A DNA stretch of 64,000 nucleotides, taken from the NCBI GenBank assembly GCA_900291925.1, contig UWYS01000011.1, positions 310,001 through 374,000 of the forward strand. Reading direction: 5' to 3'. The notes under the pieces were generated by a model. The model made no database searches. It was not told the DNA's origin and saw only the letters and a list, made by a program, of their open reading frames with translations. Position numbers and translations under genes: made by a program. The DNA comes from Thecaphora thlaspeos. Taxonomy: Eukaryota; Basidiomycota; Ustilaginomycetes; Urocystidales; Glomosporiaceae. Shown piece after piece: positions 9,812 to 22,400 of this stretch; positions within the stretch are counted from its first letter, which is position 1, and each line of letters opens with the position of its first letter.

Positions 9812-10975
9812 ATGGCCATCATCAAGAGGAATGCTGCGGCACCGCCGCCGCCGCCGCCCTCGATTCCGCGCGTGCTGCCACCGACAGACCACCTCCAGGT
9901 CCTCTTGCAGCGCTTCGAGTCGCTCATCTCATCGATCGTCATGCTGCGCGAAGAAACGCACATGATACCCGGTATCGACGAATGGTGAGCGGCAGCTCTA
10001 CGTGGTCAGCCGCAACGCCGGATGGGCAACTCATTGCGGCATGGGAGGAGTAATGACGACTGACTCCTTCTCGCCCCTGCGTTGCCCTCCATCCCCGCCT
10101 CGCACCTCACTAGGCCCTCGCTTCTCAATCGGTACCAGAACCTCCTCTCGCACGCCTACTCAATTGCCGCATCACTTCTCTCAGCATCTCCCCACTTTCT
10201 CTCGTCACAGCTTGCCGCCTTCAACAAGGTGCTCGAGGCAGAGGCGCGCAACGCCAACCTCTATGCGGGCGCCGACGAGGCATCCTCCGCGCTCTTCGGT
10301 GGGCTTCTCGGCGACCGCAGCGGTGCGGCACCGGGCGCGGACGATGTCAGAGCGACGGCCGACGGCCTCCCCGAGCTGACATACCGCGACTCGAAGAATC
10401 AGCTCCCAGCCTTGGCGGTTCATCCGATCCTGCCCATCGCCGAGGAAAACCTCAACTTCCTTGGCGCCCTGCTGCGCACCGCACCTGAGCCGCAGATCCT
10501 CGAGCAGGAGATGGAACTGGTCAACAAATATGAGGAACACGTCAGGGAGCAGCGGCAGAAGGAGCATTTGGCGAACCCGGGCGTCGACGTCCCAACCATG
10601 ACAGATGCCAAGAGGCTCGACGAGGATATCGCGCAGCACGACGTCCTCGCACTGCGAGCTCTACGGATGTGGTACCATATCCAGCAGGCACCCGATGAGG
10701 ACGGCAACGTCTTCAACCCGCGAGATCGGCTGCCCAGGGAAGATGACGAGCTGGAGGACGACGATGACAAGGACGATGAAGACGATGATGAAGACGATGA
10801 TGAAGACGGCGACGAAGACATGGAGGGCGGCGGTGCGGCCGGCGGCGTCGGCGCAGGAGAAACGACGGCGGCACGAAAGAAAAGGCTGCAGCTCCGCAAA
10901 GAGGCAGAAAGGAACACCTGGACCGCAGATAGCGTCTCAGCTTTCCTCAGCGGCAGGCTGCCCATGTCGAGTTGA
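9812..10975 (+). CDS. MED8: Mediator complex subunit 8-like protein
   Basis: Probable MED8, a head-module subunit of Mediator that bridges activators and RNA polymerase II. Exons are 9812-9984 and 10114-10975, 344 residues. The junction gives MIPGIDE-WPSLLNRYQNLL, matching the family pattern of a Leu-rich helix followed by a Trp-containing helix. The block HPILPIAEENLNFLGALLRT resembles the MED8 motif in which a Pro-rich segment precedes LLRT. An N-terminal Ala/Pro stretch precedes the helix RFESLISSIVMLREE. The C-terminal part has a very acidic tract (Asp/Glu, residues ~266-293) followed by a basic helix (ARKKRLQLRKEAER). The acidic insertion is unusual compared with yeast Med8. Assignment rests on these two blocks and general architecture. 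Confidence 0.6.
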
Positions 10976-12019
10976 AGAGGACTTCGACGTTAGAAGGCGT
11001 TCTTCAAGTAGGAGGATGTGCGGATATAGAACGCCCTAGCCGGCACACCTGATTCGGCGGTATGGCGCGAGATCGGGCGCTGGATTCCACATCTCACAGC
11101 ATCCCTTGTATTTGTACCGTTGCATGTACCACCATCTTCCACTCCACAACGAAGCACGGAAACATCTCACTCTTTCCTCCTTTGCGGCGGCGCTTCATTG
11201 AGAGCACACAGTCCCCCTCGGGGCGGAATCGGTCTTGTCAGACGCGGACCTGTGCGGTTTACGGAGTCTAAAGGACGGTACGGCACCGCATCGCACCGTC
11301 CCTAGTCTCAATCAGATCCTCGGTAGTCAGCAGTCGGGACGGGGACCAATACTAGCGGATGAACCATACCCATCTGCTCCTCCGTAGCTGGAGTATGTTC
11401 GTAAGATGGACGCGTGGTATAGTAGTACCAGCCGGTGAGATTGTATGCGGATCTCTAATCATCCGGCATAGCGCGGATGCTAGCTCTTCCTCGCTCGCCA
11501 GTCGGATACGGAAGCAGACAGCAGGGAGAGTGCAGGTGTCATTGGATCTCTCCATGTCGTCCATCGGCTAATCTCCGCCCCCTTTGCGCTTCCCGAGACG
11601 ACCCGGAAAGAGATGCAAGGCCATTGTGATCGGACTGCATCGACATGCATCGACTCCAATATATACAAAAATATGTATTGCAGTGGCTGTCAGGTGTGAT
11701 CGGAGGTAAAGGAACCTCGCTCTACATCAACGACAAAGGTAATGACCCTTGCTTACTTACCAGGCTAGAGTGTATATGCTGTGGTATTGTATTCGATTAC
11801 TGCGGGGCGGCGAATGCACTTGGCCGCCAGCTCCGACGACAAAGACCTATGTATCTGTATATACTTACTCGCTTTGCATAACTCGCTTTCCCTTTGTACT
11901 GAGCACCTTCCCTGCAACCGTATTCGTACTTGAGGTCGTCTAAGTGCATGCGTCGGCTTTGTTCTCTACTGTATGCGGTGTAGCACTTCGACATAGAACG
12001 TTTCTTGCATTGCCTTGTG

Positions 12020-12085
12020 TATCGAAGCCTCTCAAATTTCGCCACCTCTCTGTATCGAAGCCTCTCAATCTTCGCCACCTCTCTG
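12020..12085 (+). repeat. 33-bp tandem direct repeat, two units
   Basis: Two adjacent 33-bp units, each starting TATCGAAGCCTCTCAA and ending CGCCACCTCTCTG, differ at only two positions (AATTTC against ATCTTC in the middle). The context is non-coding. It is a recent local duplication. Confidence 0.85.
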
Positions 12086-12211
12086 GACTTCGAATTCCAA
12101 CCAACTCGCAACATGACGGAGCGTCCGGATGAGCAGACCCAGGGAGTGGAACAGCTCGGGCCGACGCTGATCTTCACAGTCGGGATCCCCGAGTGGATCA
12201 AGAACTTACCC

Positions 12212-12226
12212 TTTTTTTTTTTTTTT
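12212..12226 (+). repeat. oligo-T run of 15
   Basis: Fifteen consecutive T on the + strand follow AACTTACCC. Such a run could end a Pol III transcript, but no A-box/B-box pair is visible upstream. Confidence 0.7.
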
Positions 12227-12646
12227 GATCTGTGACGAGATTTCGGTGCAAACGACACAGAATCGGCCCTTCAGCCTCCTTTGTACTCAGCTCAAATCCG
12301 CTGGCATACAGAAGCAATCAATTGTACAGATACAGTAGTTAGATGCACAAGTTCAAGACAGGTCCGCTTGCATCCGCTGCCTGGGTGTACAGTATCCTGC
12401 TTGCCGGTGTGCGTGACACATAGCGACGCAATTTGCTACCTCTTGATCTGCGTCTAGCCGCCCTGCCGGGCCGACTACACTTCATGTCCCGATGTGGTTC
12501 AATAATAAGGCGCAAGGTGGATCCTTATGATCCAGTAGCCTCAGAAGGTGGCGTCTTTAAACGACGAGGTGCGCCGCGCGCGCGGTCAGTTGTTTTCCCG
12601 GCCGGGCGCGAGACAGGCTGGCTTGAGGAGCGAAGCGGCGTGCGCC

Positions 12647-12660
12647 AGGGTCTAGACCCT
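12647..12660. repeat. palindrome AGGGTCTAGACCCT
   Basis: A perfect 14-bp palindrome. A near copy, AGGGTCTAGATCCT, lies at 13020-13033, 373 bp away. Both are in the gene-poor region upstream of the velvet gene. Confidence 0.75.
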
Positions 12661-14739
12661 CACGCGCAAGCAAGGGGCGTGCTTTCCCGTTCCTGTTGAG
12701 CAAAGGCGCCCAAACGCCGTCGGTCGTCGGTGCAAGCAACGACCGAACCAACACCATCACACCCCAAAGCGCGCAACGCTCCCCGTTTAGTCAACGCCGC
12801 TGGGCGACTACTACACTCTGTACATTTCCTATATCCTAGGCCATGAGTGCATGTACTGTATGCGGTAGGCGCCACACCCTGGACACTTCACAAACGATGT
12901 TTCGAGGTGGCTGATCCCACCGTATGACCAGGGAAAAGCCAGGCGCCACCCAGAAAGCTACCGGTGGCGCGCGTGCCTGTTATTCATACGCCGGCATTCG
13001 ACAGCAGCAGCATGCCTCGAGGGTCTAGATCCTGACCGACGAGCACAACAAGAGGAGAGGGCGCGTCCAACTTGACGACAGTAGCCTCGGGCCTAGCAGC
13101 GCAGCAACGTTTAAGCGGTTCGATACATAGTAGTGGATTTAATTATAATATTATTTAATTTCACAGCCAACGTTGAACAAGATTGATCGTCGAGTTCCGT
13201 CCATCCATCGCACCGATTCGATTTTTGGTGTCCCGAATGCATGGGCAGCTGATGGGTTGCCGTGGGACGTGAGCACTCAAGACCTTGGCCGGCGCTTCGC
13301 CCCCCCGGTATCGAAGACAGCGCCGAAGCCGGCGCACACGCTCTCGAAGGCTGACCCTTTTCCAGCCTGTCCACCGACCAAAGCGTCGTCGTGGTGTACG
13401 GTACCAGCACGGCGATGTCGTAGGCTTTGTTCGACAAAGGCACTCGGCGTCAAGGTGGAACGGGAAAACTTAGAGAAGGTGGACTGTACACAGATAGAGG
13501 TGCTTTTAAAGTACTTTGTGCAGCGAAGAGGATCTTTTACAGCTGTAGAGCTCTATCCTTGCATCTTTGCCGACGCTCAAGATCTGGGTCCAGACAACTA
13601 CTGTACTCTCGTTTGGCTCGCCGAGACGCCGGGCTTTGACCCGCTCATCCCATCGACTTCCCCTTCTTCTCCCTTCCGGCTTCTGATCTGCGGCCCACCA
13701 GCAGCAGCTGCCTCATCGCCCCCAAGCAGCGCCAAAGAGCCTGAGCAATTGCCGCGGCTCGTCCCGCTCTCCGGACCCCGTCTGATCTTCCTGTCGTCCG
13801 CCCTCTTCACCGCCTTCGGCCAATGCTTTCCGATTGTCAGCTCCACCGAGGGTCCAGAACCTCATCCGTTATGCAGTCCTTCCCCCGCCAGCGTTCCCCC
13901 TTGTGGTAATGGTCGCCGATGCGTACCGTTCTTCACCTTCCCTCCCCAACACCATCTCCCACCAGATATTTCCGCATCCTGGTCCCTTTGCTCCGGCGAC
14001 TGGGATCTCAAGCCATTCCTCGGGCGGACCCTGGACACACAAGGCACATCAATCTCGCCTCTGGTACTCACAGTCGTAGGTAGGGAGCTGTTTGGTCCCG
14101 ACCGATCCGTACCGTACCCCGGCGGTCCGGTCGCCGCCGTCGTCGGCCCTGCGCGGCTTCTTCCAAACGTACCAGCTCGACAGGCTCCTCCTTCCCTGTC
14201 CCCGCCATAGCACCCTAGCTAGCATGCTGCCGGCAGCACACAGGCTCCGTCCCGCTCTGCCACAACATCGTCGTCGACAGCAAGCTTCCTCGGCTTCCAA
14301 CACGACAGCACCACCTTCCTCCTATCTACCTCTTTCTGTTCCAACAATCTGGTATCACGGTTCCCACCATCACCCTTCAACAACTCCGCAACCTTCGTAC
14401 TAGCAGCCTGTCAGCCGACTTCGCACCTTATCCACCATCCCGCCAGCTCGACATCACTGCTCAGGAGCACCCTATTTCGTCGCAGCACAGCACGCCGCCC
14501 AGGTCGTTCACCAGCTCGTCGCACCATCTCATTGAACGACCCCAGCGATCTACGCCGCTTCTGTGAGATACGCGCAGTCGCTCCACCGGTCGACACCGTT
14601 CATCACGACTCCCACCAACTCCCAACTGCCACCTCCGCCGACGAGCGGCGAAGCCGTCAAGATTCCCGTGGCGTGCCTCTCGGTCTGTCCACCCAGCTGG
14701 ACTCCTTACGGCCCGCAGTGGTCCCTCGGTCAGCTTGCC

Positions 14740-16607
14740 ATGCAAGATGATCGCTTCGGGACACAGGGTCCTCGTCGGTACGCCAAAAGGGCCTTCGACA
14801 CGCCCACCAACTCGCCCTATGCTCCTTCTCCCTCTCCATCGCACAGCTACGCAGCCGGCGACGGCGGCGCAAGCGGTAGCGGCAACGCTCATGGTCACCG
14901 CGCCCTCACCGCTACGGTAGCTTCACCCTCGCCCTCGCCCCAGCAGGAGAGGGAGATGAGCGAAGGATTCCGGAACGGCACCGTCTCGGTCGCCCCCGGA
15001 GGCGCCTGCTCGGGGCCGCTGGCCGGCCACGATCGACTTCGAGCCCAATCAGAGTGGATCCAGCTGCCGAGCGTCAGCTACGGCCTGTCTATGTACTCCA
15101 CGACCTCTCTGTGCGAGCCACTCTTCTCCCTCACCACCCGACAACAGCCCAAGCGTGGCCTCGCCATCGGAAGCAGCCAGATGGCCCTTCGAACAGGTGA
15201 GTAGCCGATCATTGACCGGCAGAGTGTCTCTCTCGTTTCTTCGCGGAAGGCTCATCCAAATGCGATGCCGCTGTACTCTCTTCCCCTCTTTTAGCTCGCT
15301 CGGTCCCGCTCGACCCTCCTCCCGTCTGCGAGCTGCTCATGAACCGCAGCGGCGACGAGCACACCCTCTCCCTCCCGGAAGTATTCGTCCGCTCCCAGCT
15401 GGTCAAGGCTGAAGGACCGTACGACGAAATCCTGCCGGATGCTCGGCGGAACGAAGCGCTCGTCGGCGACACGCTCCAGAGCCCCTTCAACTCGCGCATC
15501 GAGTCGAGAGAGGACCAGTGTTTCTTTGTCTTCAAGGAGATGGGCGTCCGCACCAAGGGCGTCTACCGCATCCGCTTCGACCTGTTCGACCGGGTGGGCC
15601 TCTCTGTCCGACGGATGGCTTCCGTCTACAGCGACGCCTTCGAAGTCCACGAGCGAAGAAAGCACCCCGGCCTCAGCGCCTCCTCTTGGCTGATGGACGC
15701 ACTCGTCGACCGCGGCATGAAGTACAAGCTGCGCAAGCCGGTCAGCCCGAAAGTGGCCGGCAAGAAGCGCAAGGCGGAGCTGGATGACGATTACACCTCG
15801 GCAGAACAACAACAACAAAAGCAGCAGCAGCAGCAGCCGCCCTACGACGGGTACACCGTTTCCGGCGCTTACGGTCGCAGCGCCTTTGTCCAGGCCGAGC
15901 CTGCCGCTAGGCTGTGGCCCAGCAATGGCTACGACCGTCCGTCCGCGACCGCATACTCGCGGGAGGGCTGGAGGCAGCCTGCGCCTCGCCACACGTCGCC
16001 GGGCCTGCACCCGAGAGAGCCGGCCGAGCGGACGCGACCCGAGGTGCCGCGGTGGAATCCCGATTCCATCCCTCACCTCCGTCTCTCGGACATGGACAGG
16101 GCACGCGCCTCTGGATCTCCGACGTCGTCTCTGGCCTCCAGCTCCAACAAGCGGAACATCCTGCCCCCGCTACGGACCTACCCGCCGCCGCCGCCAGCGC
16201 TCGAGGATGGTCGCTTCCCTCCGACCTCGCTTCCGGTCAACGGTACGCATCTGCGTCAACCCAGCTTGCCGCAACGGCATTCGTCCGGAACACAGGAGTC
16301 GAACTCGAGCTTGTCAACGCCCCCGACCCACCGTCCGAGTGCGTCGTCCATCAACACCTCGGTCACGCCTAGCCCCCACGTTGCTCCGGTGGACGAGGGG
16401 AAGCCGCGTTCCCCTCCCTCAGCCGCCGGTGCCACGACCAAGCTGCCGGGTATCGCATCGCTCGTGGATGCTGCGGCGATGGGCACCGTTTCGCCCTTCC
16501 AGCAGTCGCAGCGCAATAGCCGGTCGCCGCCGTGGCTCCCGCGTCTGCTGGATGGTACAACGAAGCGGAGGGCAAGCGAGTCCCTCTTTGACGACCGGCC
16601 AATTTAA
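14740..16607 (+). CDS. velvet-domain transcription regulator
   Basis: Fungal velvet-family protein; these regulate development and secondary metabolism through a Rel-like DNA-binding fold. Exons are 14740-15196 and 15295-16607, 589 residues from the ATG at 14740. The frame is open upstream to 14536 without another ATG. The velvet domain spans residues ~112-299: RQQPKRGLAIGSSQ, then (across the intron, donor GTGAGT, acceptor TTTTAG) VPLDPPPVCELLM, then CFFVFKEMGVRTKGVYRIRF, ASVYSDAFEVHERRKHPGL and LVDRGMKYKLRK. A basic stretch (GKKRKAE) that could be a nuclear signal and a poly-Gln run follow. The long Ser/Pro-rich tail is low-complexity, with LPGIASLVDAAA near the end. Which velvet class (VosA, VelB or VelC type) cannot be settled here. 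Neighbouring genes are unrelated. Confidence 0.88.
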
Positions 16608-19473
16608 GAAAAGCGCATCCTCCCTCACACCGCTCCAGCTGTCTCATCCTCCCCCCTTACCCCTTGTACTCGAAGACGACCCACAGCGAAGCCCTCCCGT
16701 CTTGCTGAACGTTCCTCCACTCCCGCCTGCTTGTCTCTGTCCATACACACATCGCTTACATCTGCCATATTGTCCGCATACCACTCCCGTCTCCTTGTTC
16801 TGTTTTTTCTTGGGTCCTCTAGTCATCTTTATCTCTCTTTGTCTCTCGTTCGGACCGCTAAGCCATGGGATGTATGAGTAGTAGAACCGTAGTGGCCCCC
16901 ACCCCGATCTGCATAGCATTCTCGCATTCGCAATCAAAAAGAGTCTGAAAATTCTAACTGTAGCTCTCGCCTTTTCGTCGGACAATGGAGCCACATTGGA
17001 GACAAAGGGGACGTGGAATGGTACATACGGATCTCTTCGACCCCTAGCCAAGAGCGAAAAATGCGGTGCTGCGGCAGAGACAGACAAGCAAGGCCAGATC
17101 AACACGGAAGAAAGACCGCCGCAGAAGGAGCGGAGAAGGCCGGACAATCGGGGTTAGATTATTGTGTTCCATCGGAGCGCCATGGTCCCCTGCCTTGACC
17201 TCGCAGTTTGCGACGATTCAGTCCCCGACTCGGAGGTCTGTCTGTCCCCTTGTACTACATCATTATTGACCGAGGTCTTGCTGGATCGTGTAGCATCGCC
17301 ATGGCGAATGAGAGTACAACTGCTGCCAGGGTCCCTGCGGGAAGGAGCGCGGGTTTAAGAAGCGGTGGTGCGGTGCGAAGGGTTCCCGGCCTTGCTCCTT
17401 GGCCAATCAGAGGGGTGCGTGCTGGATACGGAACCCTCGCTGCAGGCCTGCCATCGCGCTTGCGGAGCGGACGTCAAACTTGGCCTTTCCTCTGAGAATA
17501 ATTTATCGGGTCGGGCCCGCGGCAACAGCCAGGGCTTCTGGCCGCTGTGCTCCTCAGCTGGCGGGGCGAGGCAGGGCCTACGGTCATGGCATTGGGCAGA
17601 GCGAATGACGCGGGTGAGATCAGGCGAGGCCAGGGTCCGACGTCTACTCTTATGCCGGCTGCGCATCCCCCCCCCCAAGCCACACGCGCAGGCAGGCAAG
17701 CAGCTGCGCTGAAAGCCGGGAGAGAAGGGGGAAAAATGGAATAGAAAAAAATGGTAATCAAAAGGGGATGGGTTTAACCGAGGCTGGACCCTCGATCTTC
17801 TCTGTTTGATGTTGTAGTTGTCGTAGAGCCAAGTGTTGTCGTACGTCCTCCTGCTCTTGTTTCGACCGAGGTCGCACACAGCCGCGTCCGATAGGCACCA
17901 CGAGTAGCCTGGGGAACAAAGAAGATGTCGATCTAAAAATTTCGAGGAACGGGTCGTTAGCAGGACTTGAAGGGAGGGAGCGTTGCTTCAGGATGCGCCC
18001 TGAGGAACATGAATTGAAAGCAGGCGCTTTCCCCTTTTGGCGGTAAAGAGGCGGGCCAAAAGGCGGGCTTCGATCGACAACACGAGAAACAACGGTCAAG
18101 CTTCGAGCGACTTTGTTTTGTTGGCGATCGGCCGCATCGAATCTGAGCCCGATGGAATCGGACGGATCGGGCTGCGGTGAGTCGCCGACTCGCCGTGGGA
18201 GCTGCTACCACCAGGCCTAGACCTTACGGGTAGAAGCCTTCCGGGACGTCGACGGCGTCCCAAGAGCATCTCAGAGACCCAAGGCATGCTTGTGGGATTG
18301 CTGGGGACCGTCTAATGTACAGATAGAGGCTCCTGGACACCATCGTCGAGCTGGAATCCATCATCCTTGGCATCTATCTTCTACATGTTTTACATCCGGG
18401 CTTGTAATCATCGGGGAGCGTCGATTTCAAACCGTGTCTCTTGCCCCTGGTTTCCTTCAGTCTGTTGCCAAGTAATTCTAATGGTTCGGTACGGGGTGTA
18501 ACTAGTGTGTATTCGCCATTGCCAGGCCACTTGAAATAATCTGTTGGTCGGCGATTCCGGCATCGAAGGCCTCGTCCATCGGCCCTCGCCGCTGCCTGCC
18601 GCTGCCTCGCCCGTCCCCTGTCTGCCCCTTTCCATCCCCCCCCCCCCCCCCCCCCCCTTACGCCTCGCCTCGCCCTTTCTTCGACTTCATCAATCGCCAC
18701 CTCCAGGAGGCATTTCAATCCCACGTTGCTGCCCAAAGAAAGGCTATCAGCGATCCCGCACCGTCGTCGACGATCCAGCCTAGATCGCAACCCACCGGCC
18801 CCAAACATCTCCCGCCCTCGCCCAACGGAAGGTAGCCGCGCTTGGTTCTTACGCCGCATCGCCTTTCAGAGCCATTGCAGTCGCTTCATACACCCTGTTC
18901 TCAGAGGATTGCATCCTGCCCTCCCCCTTCAGCCCTCCTCTGAAACACCTTTCGAGTTCGTCCGGCTCCGCTTCCTCCGCTCCTCGCCCAGGGAGCCAGG
19001 GAACGCGCGCGAGAGCCCGGCTTACCTTCGCCACCATACCGCCTTTCAGCAACCCCGCCAAACAGTCCGAGTCACCGTCGTCCAACAGAAAGCGGCCGGA
19101 CAACCCTAGCGACAGCGAGGCCATCGTCACGGTCCCGTTCCAGAAGAAGGCTCGCTTCATCTCGTCACTGCAAGCGGCCGGCGGTGCGGACACCGAGTTT
19201 GGACACGCTGTAGCCACCCCGGCCGGCGACAGCGCTCCCACCCACCAATACACCTCGCTTCTCCCGACCAGAGCCTCGAGCTCCTCGGGACCGCAGTCGT
19301 CCACGATCTCGTCGTCACTCCCACTTACGGCCAGCGCCCAGTCGCCCATCAGCGCAGCTTCGGGCGAACGCGGGCGCAGGTCAGCTGCGAGCAATTCTTC
19401 GTCTGGCCGCTCGCTGCAAACGTCTCTCCCCTTCCAGCCCACCCCGAGCTATTTTTCCAACCCCGCCACCAGG
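16608..19473. other. intergenic region between velvet and histidine-kinase genes
   Basis: About 2.9 kb with no convincing gene. The first ~250 bp are a T/C-rich 3' region. C homopolymers occur at 17667-17676 and 18636-18657. From 18784 to 19473 the frame of the downstream kinase stays open without an ATG and encodes a Ser/Pro-rich stretch (see the kinase entry). Minus-strand frames around 17355-17879 look accidental. Confidence 0.45.
18636..18657 (+). repeat. 22-nt homopolymer C tract
   Basis: An uninterrupted run of 22 C on the + strand (G on the minus strand) lies about 820 bp upstream of the kinase ATG. It is prone to length error and could form a quadruplex or i-motif. There is a shorter 10-C run at 17667-17676. 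Confidence 0.9.
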
Positions 19474-22400
19474 ATGTTCGACCTCGACGAGTCCGTCCGG
19501 GCCCTCTACTTCGCGCCGGTGCCCATGGTGGTGCTCGACCACAACCGCCGGATCCGCATGATGAACCGCCCTTGCGAGAGCATCTTCCTCGTAACGGGCG
19601 TCAGCTGCATGGGCCAGACGATGGAGAAGCTGATTAGCGAAAAGGCTCTGGACGAGTTCAAATGGGCGCTCAATGAGGCCGCCTCGAACAAGATGCGGAT
19701 GAACTGGGCGCCTCCCGTTATGACGCGGCTCAACTTCCGCCAGGACAATCAGCGCCAATTCGACGCCGAAGTCTCGGTCTCCGCCTGGCACCCGACGGAC
19801 GAGATCTTCTCCGAGCAATTCAACCCGCAGACGACCAAGATCTTTGACCCGATGCCGGAGAACAACTTTTCTCCAGGCACTCAGCCGAACGTCTCGCCGC
19901 TCAGCGGCAACATGGGCCACCCCGATTCGCGTGGCGCCCCTCTGCTGCACGAGGCCTTCTACACAATCAGCATCACGCCTACCCAAATGATGCAGCGGAG
20001 GATCAGCCCCGGCGATGCTTACACGGGCAAGATCGAGGCGCTCAAGGAGGCCATCTTTCACGCTACCGACGTCCCGATGATGGCCATGTCGGCCGACGGC
20101 ACGACCGTCCTGCGGAACACGGCGGCCGACGAGGTCCTCAAGATCTTTGAGCGGATCAATCCGCAGGACAAGCCCAAGAAGTCGCCCGTCGAGACTTCAG
20201 ACACCGGAGACGACGGGCCGAGGGTCGACCTCTCCTGGCTCACCGACGTAATGGAGTGCTACGAGGAGGATTTCACCGCGCCGTTCAATCCAGAACGCTT
20301 TCCCATCTACCGGGCCGCCATCCTCGGTCAGAAGGTCAAGCCGGTCGTGATCGGCTGCGTCGCCATCGACACGCGGGCACGCGTCCTGCTCGAGATCGGC
20401 GCCAAGCCGCTCCGCGATGCCGGCGGCTTCGGTAAGCACATCGGCGGTGTCATCACGATGATCGACGTCACCGCTGTCGAGCGCAACAAGAAGCTCGAGG
20501 TCAAGGAGCAGGGAGAGGCCTACTTTCGCACCATCTGCGACTCGATGCCTCAGTTGCTGTGGACGACGACCCCGGACGGTCACCACGACTGGTACAACGA
20601 AGGTTGGTACCGTTACACGGGGACCAGTGTCGATCAGACCGTCGGCGTCGGCTGGCAGGGTAGCTTCCATCCCGACGACATGATCGAGTCTGCGGCGCGC
20701 TGGTCCCACTCCCTCCGCACTGGCGAGCCATATCAGACCATGTACCGGTGCCGAAGATACGACGGAGAGTACAAGTGGATGCTGGGGCGGGCGCTCCCCT
20801 TGCGCGATCCGAACACTGGCGAAATCCTGAAGTGGTACGGCAGCTGCACAGATTGCGACAACGAGGTCAGGGCGCTAGAGATGAGCCGCAAGGCGCAGGC
20901 GCAGCTCACCAGCGTCATCAATCACGCGCACGTCACCATCTGGGCGATCGACAGAAACGCCCTCATCACCGTCGCCGAGGGTCCCGGCGTGCGCTCGCTC
21001 AAGCTTGCCCCGGGGACGCCCAACGGTTCCGACGGCGATGGCACCAACTCGCTCTCCGGCTCGCTCTCCAACTCGAACTCGACGCAGCCGAGCAACAGCC
21101 GCAGTGAGCAGGACGTCCGCGACGGCGAAAGCCAGACCAACAGCCAGAGCTACCTCAGCGGCAGCGGGCGGCGCGCGCAGCAGAAGACGATGATTGGGCG
21201 CAACATCTTCGACGTCTGGGACTCGCCGGGCATCCGCGAGGCGCTTGGACGCGCCATGGTCGGCGAGTCGATTGTTCAAGAGATGGAAGTCGAGGGTCGC
21301 TGGTTCCGAACCCAATACACGCCGCAGCGTGAGGAGTGCTACGATGCTGACGGCGGGGAGGGCGAGATCATCGGCGTCGTCGGCGCTTCCCTCGACATCA
21401 CGGACAGGAGGCGGGCCGAGAGCAAGCTCGAGGACTCGCTCAACGAGCGTTCGCGCGCGCTTGCCGCGGAGACGGCCGCCAAAGAGGCGAGCAGGATCAA
21501 GTCAGAGTTCCTGGCCAACATGAGTGAGTCAATGGTGCCGTAGGCGTGGACCACACCGCCACGAGGCGGCCCGCATACTGATGCCGTCTCTGATGATGTT
21601 TCGTTTACCTTCCATTTAGGCCACGAGATCCGAACCCCGATCGCCGGTGTCATTGGTCTGTCGGAGCTCTTGTGCGACACTACGCTGACAAAGGAGCAGC
21701 GAGACTTTGCCGAAAATATACAGCGTTCTGCCGATGCGCTGCTCACCGTGGGTGCCGTCTCTCCGCTCTAGCCTTTGACCGGAGGTTGAGTATATGCTCG
21801 AATATTCCCTGTTTCGCTGACAGCCCTGCGCTGTCGATCTACCGTCCATCGTCTTCGTGCTCCTTCACCCCTTTACCCCTCCTCCCTGTCAGGTTATCAA
21901 CGACATCCTCGACTTTGAGAAGCTCGAGCTCGGCAAGATGGACCTAGAAAAGGCCGCCTTCAATCTCAACGTCGTCATCATGGATACGCAAAAGATGCTT
22001 TCGTTTGCCACGCAGAAGAAGGGCCTCGAGTTCAAGAACGAATGCGATCTTACGTACACCGGCCAGCTCATCGGCGATGCGGGCCGCCTCAGACAGGTGA
22101 TGACCAACCTCTTGACCAACGCGATCAAGTTCACGGCGTCCGGCTCCATTACGCTGCGAGTCATCGAGACGTTCGAAAACTCGAGCAGCCTGCACGTCCA
22201 CTTCGAGGTGCGCGACACCGGATGCGGCATCTCTCAGACGACGCTCAAGAAGCTGTTCCAGCCCTTCAGCCAGGCCGACCCGTCTTTCGCGAGGCGGTTC
22301 GGCGGCACCGGCTTGGGACTGTCGATCTGTAAGAACCTCGTCGACCTGATGGGCGGGACCATCGGCCTCGAGTCAATTGAGGGCAAGGGCTCAAACGCCT

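Larger units (their letters stand above)
10976..14739. other. 3.7 kb gene-poor region and long leader of the velvet gene
   Basis: No recognisable gene was found. The part up to about 13170 has lower GC than its neighbours. It contains a 33-bp direct repeat (12020-12085), a 15-T run (12212-12226) and two copies of an AGGGTCTAGAYCCT palindrome. From about 13173 to 14210 one + frame stays open for 345 codons without an ATG at its beginning and without a recognisable domain. This part may be the 5' leader of the velvet gene. No RNA gene was seen. Confidence 0.45.

Noticed and set aside
12111..12226. Possible Pol III transcript ending in T15
   Set aside because: No A-box and B-box pair and no fold resembling tRNA, 5S, U6 or SRP RNA.
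17355..17879. 174-codon minus-strand open frame
   Set aside because: No domain, odd composition and no partner exons; likely chance in the intergenic region.
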